From contig NZ_PJPV01000047.1 of assembly GCF_002864045.1 (NCBI RefSeq), positions 62,001 to 126,000 of the forward strand: 64,000 nt of DNA. The letters run 5' to 3'. The notes beneath the pieces were generated by a model. It saw only the letters and a program-made list of their open reading frames with translations. It searched no databases and was not told where the DNA came from. Of this stretch, positions 58,153 to 64,000 are shown piece by piece. The translations under genes and the position numbers were made by a program. How positions within the stretch are numbered: the first letter of the stretch is position 1; each line of letters starts with the position of its first letter. This stretch comes from Endozoicomonas acroporae (lineage in GTDB: Bacteria; Pseudomonadota; Gammaproteobacteria; Pseudomonadales; Endozoicomonadaceae).

Positions 58153-58971
58153 ATGCAACCGATGGTTAATATGGCGCTGCGTGCAGCACGCCAGGCTGGC
58201 GAAATCATAGCCCGCGCCTACAAAGATCTCGATCACGTTAATATCGAATTCAAAAGCCGTAACGACTTTGTAACTGAGGTGGACAAGGCTGCTGAGAAGG
58301 CCATTATCGCCTCTCTGAGCAAAACCTACCCTGACCATGGCTTCTACGGTGAAGAAAGCGGACACCGTGAAGGCAAGGGTGAAGGCAAAGATTACCTCTG
58401 GATCATCGACCCGCTTGACGGCACCACCAACTTCATCAATGGCATCCCTCATTTTGCGGTTTCCATTGCGGTTCAATACCGCGGACGCCTTGAGCACGCC
58501 GTTATTCTCGACCCGCTCAAGGAAGAAGAGTACTGCGCCAGCCGTGGCCACGGTGCCACCCTGAACAGCAAACGCATTCGCGTTGGCAACCGGAGAAATC
58601 TGGACGGCGCACTGATCGGTACCGGTATCCCATTCATGCACCCGGGCATCAACCACCTGGACAGCTACCTGAACATGATGAGGACCCTGCTGGGAGATAC
58701 TGCCGGTATCCGTCGCGCTGGCTCTGCCGCCCTTGACCTGGCTTATGTGGCTGCCGGTCGTCTGGATGCATTCTGGGAAATCGGCCTGCAGGACTACGAT
58801 ATGGCCGCAGGCGTACTGATGATTCAGGAAGCGGGCGGACTGGTTGGTGACTTCAAAGGTGGTCATACCTACATGAAGAACAACCAGATCGTTGCCGGTA
58901 ACAGCGGCTGCTTCAAAGAAGTGCTGAAGCGCATCAGACCTTTCGTTACCGAAGGCATGTTCCGCTACTGA
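58153..58971 (+). CDS. suhB: Inositol monophosphatase family protein SuhB
   Basis: Mg2+-dependent phosphatase fold that also acts in rRNA antitermination complexes. The ATG at 58153 (272 residues) begins MQPMVNMALRAARQAGE, matching Pseudomonas SuhB; an ATG at 58093 would add 20 residues. Metal-site motifs are GEESG, DPLDGTTNF and WEIGLQDYDMAAG. Divergent from trmJ, as in related genomes. Confidence 0.95.
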   Translation: MQPMVNMALRAARQAGEIIARAYKDLDHVNIEFKSRNDFVTEVDKAAEKAIIASLSKTYPDHGFYGEESGHREGKGEGKDYLWIIDPLDGTTNFINGIPHFAVSIAVQYRGRLEHAVILDPLKEEEYCASRGHGATLNSKRIRVGNRRNLDGALIGTGIPFMHPGINHLDSYLNMMRTLLGDTAGIRRAGSAALDLAYVAAGRLDAFWEIGLQDYDMAAGVLMIQEAGGLVGDFKGGHTYMKNNQIVAGNSGCFKEVLKRIRPFVTEGMFRY

Positions 58972-58979
58972 CCTATAGA

Positions 58980-58999
58980 GTGAGGCTATGCCGCCTCAC
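58980..58999. terminator. Hairpin between suhB and the NSF-like gene
   Basis: 7-bp inverted repeat gtgaggc / gcctcac with a 6-nt loop, between the convergent stops at 58971 and 59012. It is followed rightward by ttctccctta. Could serve either gene as a weak bidirectional terminator. Confidence 0.5.
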
Positions 59000-59011
59000 T
59001 TCTCCCTTACC

Positions 59012-61405
59012 TCAGTCAGATCTTCCCTGCCCATGATCAGCAGGCAATATATTTTGCAGCTTCTCCTTACCGATCGTTTTGAACACCAGATCGTCGGGAA
59101 ACAGGCGAGAAAGAAAATCACCCCCTCCCTCTTCATGTGCTGTCGCGGTAACGAGCGTGAGCAATTTCCCTCCCTCCAGCCCCTGCAAAGACTGCTTGGT
59201 ATGAGCATCCAGCACAGACACCATGGCACGGTCATAAAAAGCACCGTCGTAGTTAATCATGGTATCAAAATCGTCAATAATCACGACATAATGACAGTCA
59301 GGATTGGTCTGATGATTACGCCGCTGTGCAAATACATCATTCAACGGTCTGGTGCGATCCCGGGATTTGACCACATCGGTGGCCGACACATAGCTGCAAA
59401 AAGAACCAAACTCATGGTTCGCCAGGGCAGCCAGTGTTGATTTACCACTACCCTGAGGACCTGTAATAAGAATACGCAGGGTAGAGCGGGAATCATCCCG
59501 CTTAAAATCAGCCAGCGTCGTCTTAAGCTGAGTGACCATTTCTGGTAAATAGCCCTCGTACTCGAAGGTTTTCCCCGCCAGGGACATGAAATTACTTTTC
59601 CCAAACTGTGGCTGAACCCGAGTAAAAGCCCATTTGAAATCAGCCATGCAGACATCCAGTGTCGCTAATTGACTGAGCGCCTGAGGACAGAAAAAAGTGT
59701 CGCTCTCTGCCAGCCCCTGCCCCCTGCGCAGAGCCGATTGCATCGCCTTCTCCACCAGGGATCCCAGTTCAGCACCACTGAAGCCGGCGGTATTTTTCGC
59801 CAGCTCTTCAAGAGAGACATCCGAATTCAACATCCCGCCATCCGACAGATTCCTGGTCTGAATCTTTAAAATCTGAAGACGCTGGTCGCCTTCTGGCAAA
59901 TTAAACTTCATCTGCATATCCATGCGCCCGGGGCGCATCACGGCCGGATCAATCAGGTCTGGCCGATTGGTTGTGCCGAAAACAATCAGGCCACTTTGCT
60001 CCTCAATTCCATCCAGGCAGGTCAGAAACTGATTAACGACTTTATCCCCGGTGCCATTATCGCCCGCCCTCCCCCTGGCCGGCAGCATCGAATCAATTTC
60101 GTCAATTAACACCAGACGAATACTCTGTTTATTTTCCGGGCCGTCATCCGAAAAAATCGCTCTTACACGCTGCTCCGACTCACCGACATATTTGTTAAAA
60201 ACCTCCGGCCCGGAAATAATCCGGGTCGATACGGTAAAGCCATTTTCCTTGAGTAAGGACTCAATAACCCGGATAAACAGCGTTTTACCCGTACCCGGAG
60301 GCCCCGAAAGAATCCCCCCCCTGGTCAATTGACATTTCATGGTATTTTTCAGCTTATCCGGCACTAGTCGTGGACTGATAAAGGCATCTATAAACTGTCG
60401 AATGGCCTCATTCGCACCACCAATACCGTAGGCTTCACCATTGTAGTCAAACTTTTCGGCAAGCTTCTCGATATTGATGGCCGCAGGAATATCAGTAATG
60501 TTCAGTTTTTTTCTTAAACTGGCATTGACGGTAATACTCGAAACCCGGGCATCCCTGGCCAGCAGACCAACAGTCGACTCCCGGACATCGCCAGTGGATC
60601 TGAGCGTTACACTGGCCACCAAAAAATGATCACCATCCTTGAATAAATAGGATCGGGAGTCCTGCAATGGACAACCGGAACGGTGACACATTTGCAGAAA
60701 TGCCCCTGAAATAGCTTGCCAGGTCTTGGTCACTGGCTCGCGCCCGCCGGAGGCCCGGGGAGCACTTTTGGCAGTCGTGAGAAGCTGAATATGGAGCGCC
60801 ACTGAATCCCAGCAGTCATCAGTGACAACCACCGGCGTTAAATCAATCGTCATCTCAGAGGAAGGCAGTTGGCAGTTACTTCTCATCACCTGCGTTAAAT
60901 AGGCTGTTTCAGACGCAACATCATTTCGTTTCAACACTTTTACCACTTGGGTGGAGCCATTTCTGCCATTCAAACACGCATAGGTAGAATCAAGTGGTGT
61001 TCCATTTGCCACAACCACACTGTTCGGTTCTGGTCCGGTAAGCCATTCGTCCCTGTACCTGTCGGTGTTGAATCTGCTGCCACAGGTTTCTGTTGTTGCC
61101 GCCTCAATGCCGCCATTCAGTTTAGCCTCAAACCTATCCGACAATATCGGTATGATGCTGTCACGACGCCTGAGACGGTCACCACCCTCGCCAGGACAAT
61201 GCTCAGAACAATGCGCCTGCGGTCGCCCAAATAGTGTTTCCCGGTCTTTCATGTATTGTGAGTATTGCGAAGCAGAGTCTTGTGAAGGTCTAACAGAGCG
61301 GCTATCAAAAGAACCATCTGCCCCTCCACGGGCACCCGAATCTGTTCTGCGATGGTTAACGGTTACATCATGACCACATGGATGAAAATTATTTCCCGTA
61401 AACAT
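59012..61405 (-). CDS. Eukaryote-like NSF/Sec18 double AAA ATPase
   Basis: 797 residues; an aagagg ribosome site lies 5 nt before the ATG. Residues 1-130 are polar, Arg/Ser/Gly-rich. A mid region (~150-320) occupies the place of the NSF substrate-binding N domain. D1 (~325-565) starts GIGGANEAI and has Walker A GPPGTGKT (Lys374), ISGPEVFNKYVGESE, Walker B LVLIDEID (Asp435-Glu436), TTNRPDLIDPAVMRPGRMD and GFSGAELGSLV. D2 (~610-790) has Walker A GPQGSGKS (Lys655) and Walker B VVIIDDFD, with Asp in place of the catalytic Glu, as in NSF D2. These are NSF rather than general FtsH/Cdc48 features. NSF disassembles SNARE complexes in eukaryotes. It lies between suhB and secF, normally close neighbours. 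A role in host vesicle traffic is inference. Confidence 0.85.
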   Translation of the reverse strand: MFTGNNFHPCGHDVTVNHRRTDSGARGGADGSFDSRSVRPSQDSASQYSQYMKDRETLFGRPQAHCSEHCPGEGGDRLRRRDSIIPILSDRFEAKLNGGIEAATTETCGSRFNTDRYRDEWLTGPEPNSVVVANGTPLDSTYACLNGRNGSTQVVKVLKRNDVASETAYLTQVMRSNCQLPSSEMTIDLTPVVVTDDCWDSVALHIQLLTTAKSAPRASGGREPVTKTWQAISGAFLQMCHRSGCPLQDSRSYLFKDGDHFLVASVTLRSTGDVRESTVGLLARDARVSSITVNASLRKKLNITDIPAAINIEKLAEKFDYNGEAYGIGGANEAIRQFIDAFISPRLVPDKLKNTMKCQLTRGGILSGPPGTGKTLFIRVIESLLKENGFTVSTRIISGPEVFNKYVGESEQRVRAIFSDDGPENKQSIRLVLIDEIDSMLPARGRAGDNGTGDKVVNQFLTCLDGIEEQSGLIVFGTTNRPDLIDPAVMRPGRMDMQMKFNLPEGDQRLQILKIQTRNLSDGGMLNSDVSLEELAKNTAGFSGAELGSLVEKAMQSALRRGQGLAESDTFFCPQALSQLATLDVCMADFKWAFTRVQPQFGKSNFMSLAGKTFEYEGYLPEMVTQLKTTLADFKRDDSRSTLRILITGPQGSGKSTLAALANHEFGSFCSYVSATDVVKSRDRTRPLNDVFAQRRNHQTNPDCHYVVIIDDFDTMINYDGAFYDRAMVSVLDAHTKQSLQGLEGGKLLTLVTATAHEEGGGDFLSRLFPDDLVFKTIGKEKLQNILPADHGQGRSD

Positions 61406-61463
61406 AGCAACCTCTTTAATTGGTATTTATGGTGCCCTGCCTTGCAAGAAACTTACTATAGAC

Positions 61464-61492
61464 CAAAAAAAAACCGGCAAAATTGCCGGTTT
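61464..61492 (-). terminator. Terminator of the secDF operon
   Basis: Perfect 10-bp inverted repeat aaaccggcaa / ttgccggttt with a 2-nt loop. Read leftward from secF it continues into an unbroken run of nine T residues. It lies 23 bp after the secF stop and 59 bp before the NSF-like start, so the NSF-like gene needs its own promoter. Confidence 0.92.
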
Positions 61493-61514
61493 TCAACCTC
61501 TTCAACCCGATGCG

Positions 61515-62441
61515 TTATGGCATTTGCTCAGAGTCTTCATTTTCCTTCACCGGAACAATCAGATCTTCCCTGCTGATTCTCATGTAGATCAGCATATTGG
61601 AAGCGATATAGATGGAGGAATAAGTACCCACACCCACACCCACAATCAATGCCAGGGCAAAGTTATGGATCATTTCGCCACCGAACAGAAACAAGGCCAG
61701 CAATACCATCAGGGTGGTACCGGAAGTGGCCAAGGTACGCCCCAGGGTCTGGGTCAATGACACATTGATCACCTCATCGGCATCCCCTTTTCTCAGCTTG
61801 CGGAAATTCTCACGGATACGATCATAAACAATAATGGTGTCGTTCAGTGAGTAACCAATCACTGCAAGCAGCGCCGCCATCACCGTCAGGTCAAACTGCA
61901 ACCCTAACAGGGCAAACAGGCCCAGGGTAAAAATCACATCGTGAGCCAGGGACAGAATCGCACCAACCGAGAATTTGAACTGGAAACGGAAAGCGATGTA
62001 GAGCGTAATCAGCAACATGGCGAACAGCATACCAAGGCCGCCCTGCTCCCTCAGCCTCTCACCCACCTGGGGCCCGACAAACTCAACGCGCACAGCCTCA
62101 ACATTGCCGTCATAGTTCTGCCCCAGAAGACCGGCAACTGACGCCCCCATTTTCGGATCATCGCCGGGAATACGAACCAGAATATCCTCGGCCGAACCAA
62201 ACTCCTGAACGACAACGTTGTCATAACCGGCGGTTGCCAGCTGATCACGGATATCAGCAGTCTTCACCGGCTGATCATACACCAGCTCAATCAGCGTGCC
62301 GCCGGTAAAATCCAGCCCCCAGTTAATCCCCTTAACCGCAAGAGCACCAACAGAGCCCAGCATTAACAACAGCGACAGCACCGAAGCGTAGGAGCGCAGC
62401 CGCATGAAATTGATGACTTTTAAATCATTCATCACTGCCAC
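61515..62441 (-). CDS. secF: Protein translocase subunit SecF
   Basis: Inner membrane partner of SecD that uses the proton gradient to pull proteins through SecYEG. 308 residues with six membrane helices, the SecF signature GLDFTGGTLIEL after helix 1, and the VIGYSLNDTIIVYDRIREN motif. Starts 1 bp after the secD stop. Confidence 0.97.
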   Translation of the reverse strand: MAVMNDLKVINFMRLRSYASVLSLLLMLGSVGALAVKGINWGLDFTGGTLIELVYDQPVKTADIRDQLATAGYDNVVVQEFGSAEDILVRIPGDDPKMGASVAGLLGQNYDGNVEAVRVEFVGPQVGERLREQGGLGMLFAMLLITLYIAFRFQFKFSVGAILSLAHDVIFTLGLFALLGLQFDLTVMAALLAVIGYSLNDTIIVYDRIRENFRKLRKGDADEVINVSLTQTLGRTLATSGTTLMVLLALFLFGGEMIHNFALALIVGVGVGTYSSIYIASNMLIYMRISREDLIVPVKENEDSEQMP

Positions 62442-62442
62442 C

Positions 62443-64000
62443 TCAAATATACAGTTTCTTCAGGTTACGACCGCCATGGGTCAGGTTGACCAGGCCACGG
62501 GTCAGAACAATGGCTGTGAACATAGACGTCAGAATACCGATACACAAGGTGACCGCAAAACCTTTGATTGGTCCGGTTCCCACGGCAAACAGGATGATAC
62601 CCACCAACAGGGTGGTGATATTGCCGTCGAAAATGGACACAAACGCCCGGTCAAAACCGTCATGGATCGCCCGCTGAACCGGCCGGCCACCGCGAATCTC
62701 TTCCCGAATACGGGAAAAAATCAGCACATTGGCATCCACCGCCATACCCAGCGTCAACACAATACCGGCGATACCCGGCATGGTCAGCGTCGCACCAAAC
62801 AGACTCATCACCGCCACCAGCAGCACCAGATTCATGGCCAGGGCAAGGTTCGCCAGCACACCAAACACGCGGTAAACCACAACCATAAAGATCAGCAGCA
62901 GAAACAGACCGGTAACGGTGGAATGAATACCCATCTGAATATTCTCCGCACCCAGGCTTGGACCCACCGTTCTTTCCTCAGCGAAATACATCGGAGCAGC
63001 CAGAGAACCCGCTCTCAACAACAACGCCAGCTCAGAAGCTTCGGCAGTGGAGTTCAAGCCGGTAATACGGAACTGATTACCCAACGCACTCTGAATGGTG
63101 GCCAGGCTGATAATACTCTCTTCCTGCTGGAAACCCGGGATTGTTTCCTTAACCTGCTGACCGTCGACTGTTTTGGTGACCACTTTGGTCACAGGCTTCT
63201 GCTCAATAAAGATAACCGCCATGGCCCGCCCCACGTTATTACGGGTAGCACGGTTCATTACAGCACCGCCATGACTGTCCAGATTGATATTAACCTGCGG
63301 CTGACCGGTCTGGGCATCAAAGTTGGACTGGGCGCTGGACACCTGGTCGCCGGTAATGATGATATCCCGCTCAAGATCCACCGCAGGACGACGGGCATCG
63401 CGGAAACTGAACGACTCAGTGCTGGCCCTGGAAGCATTGGGCAGCGCCTCAAGACGGAACTGCAGATTGGCAGTCTTACCCAGAATACGCTTGGCTTCTG
63501 CCGTATCCTGAACGCCGGGCAACTCTACAACGATGCCGTTACGACCCTGACGCTGAACCAATGGCTCGGACACACCCAGCTCATTGACACGGTTACGGAC
63601 CGTGGTCAGGTTCTGACGCACCGCATAATCTTCAATCTCTTTAATGGCCGTTTCAGAGTAGCGATAAGAAAGCACAGGGCGACCATTAACGTCAGCGTTC
63701 TCAACCGTCAAATCAGGAAAATCTATACTGATCAGGCGGGCAGCCTGGTCACGGGATGACATGTCATTAAATGCCAGCTGTCGTGCGCCATCGGCACGCT
63801 CAGGCATGGTGCGATAGCGGAGCTTCTCTTTACGCAGGGACGTTCGAATTTCTGAGGTGGCAATATCCATTTTCAGCTGCAGGGCTTTTGCCGTGTCGAC
63901 CTCCAGCAGGAAGTGAACACCCCCTGACAGGTCAAGCCCGAGCTTCATGGGGTAGGCCCCGATAGCAGTTAACCATTCCGGCGTCGTCTGGGCCAGGTTG
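62443..64000 (-). CDS. secD: Protein translocase subunit SecD (5' part outside window)
   Basis: The frame runs open through the right edge, so the N-terminus with the first membrane helix is missing; the ATG at 63948 is internal, in the conserved LGLDLSGGVHFLLEVD motif. Visible are the periplasmic P1 domain, the LLRAGSLAAPMYFAEERTVGPSLGA segment in two parts, five remaining membrane helices, and GMAVDANVLIFSRIREE. Works with SecF in protein export. yajC and tgt usually lie upstream, beyond the window. Confidence 0.97.
   Translation of the reverse strand, partial: NLAQTTPEWLTAIGAYPMKLGLDLSGGVHFLLEVDTAKALQLKMDIATSEIRTSLRKEKLRYRTMPERADGARQLAFNDMSSRDQAARLISIDFPDLTVENADVNGRPVLSYRYSETAIKEIEDYAVRQNLTTVRNRVNELGVSEPLVQRQGRNGIVVELPGVQDTAEAKRILGKTANLQFRLEALPNASRASTESFSFRDARRPAVDLERDIIITGDQVSSAQSNFDAQTGQPQVNINLDSHGGAVMNRATRNNVGRAMAVIFIEQKPVTKVVTKTVDGQQVKETIPGFQQEESIISLATIQSALGNQFRITGLNSTAEASELALLLRAGSLAAPMYFAEERTVGPSLGAENIQMGIHSTVTGLFLLLIFMVVVYRVFGVLANLALAMNLVLLVAVMSLFGATLTMPGIAGIVLTLGMAVDANVLIFSRIREEIRGGRPVQRAIHDGFDRAFVSIFDGNITTLLVGIILFAVGTGPIKGFAVTLCIGILTSMFTAIVLTRGLVNLTHGGRNLKKLYI

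Noticed and set aside
62404-63759. 451-codon open frame opposite secD
   Set aside because: Antisense shadow of secD, rich in Gln/His/Thr, with no domain seen.

Overview
The window looks like the chromosome of a host-associated marine gammaproteobacterium of the Oceanospirillales, most like Endozoicomonas. The evidence is core gene content and order close to Pseudomonas and Marinobacter (iscRSUA-hscBA-fdx-iscX, ndk-rlmN-pilF-rodZ-hisS-yfgM-bamB-der, trmJ-cysE, suhB, secDF, guaBA, hom-thrC-recJ, CrbSR-acs) mixed with eukaryote-like and type III secretion genes. The genus is an inference from gene content, not a sequence match.

Layout. 1-8.4 kb: a 5'-truncated NhaC-type antiporter, asparaginase ansA, two tandem paralogous cysteine-rich proteins ending in PPxY motifs, hom and thrC (threonine synthesis), and a lipase-like protein. 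8.5-13.8 kb: recJ, a PqiA-like membrane protein, dinB with a LexA box, an acyltransferase and an unknown membrane protein. 13.9-20.5 kb: the acetate-switch module, with response regulator CrbR, SLC5-fused sensor kinase CrbS and acetyl-CoA synthetase Acs. 20.5-21.1 kb: four identical initiator tRNA genes in a 135-bp tandem array. 21-25.2 kb: a patatin, a DJ-1/YajL-like protein, a small unknown protein and FadD.

25.5-31.8 kb: an accessory type III secretion block. It has inner-ring protein SctD, a YscE-like co-chaperone, needle protein SctF and a YscG-like TPR chaperone. Facing it is a CesT-type chaperone gene followed by a 1134-residue protein that joins a GT4 glycosyltransferase to a LanM-dehydratase-like (kinase-fold) domain. 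This chaperone plus large fusion protein is the best candidate for an undescribed system: a predicted injected effector with two enzyme domains.

31.8-33.8 kb: an NhaC-superfamily transporter led by a clear lysine riboswitch, so probably a lysine transporter (LysW type). 33.8-53.7 kb: long core operons for guanine nucleotides, tRNA and outer-membrane biogenesis, and iron-sulfur clusters, the last led by an IscR type 1 site on the promoter. 53.9-64 kb: an AT-rich unknown 652-residue protein next to tRNA-Val between iscR and cysE, then trmJ, suhB, a eukaryote-like NSF (Sec18) double AAA ATPase, and secF-secD (secD runs off the window).

Recurring theme: single accessory genes with eukaryote-facing features sit inside otherwise conserved core neighbourhoods (thrC|lipase|recJ, iscR|652-aa ORF|cysE, suhB|NSF|secF). 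This fits piecemeal gain of host-interaction genes. No insertion sequence, transposase, prophage or CRISPR array was seen.
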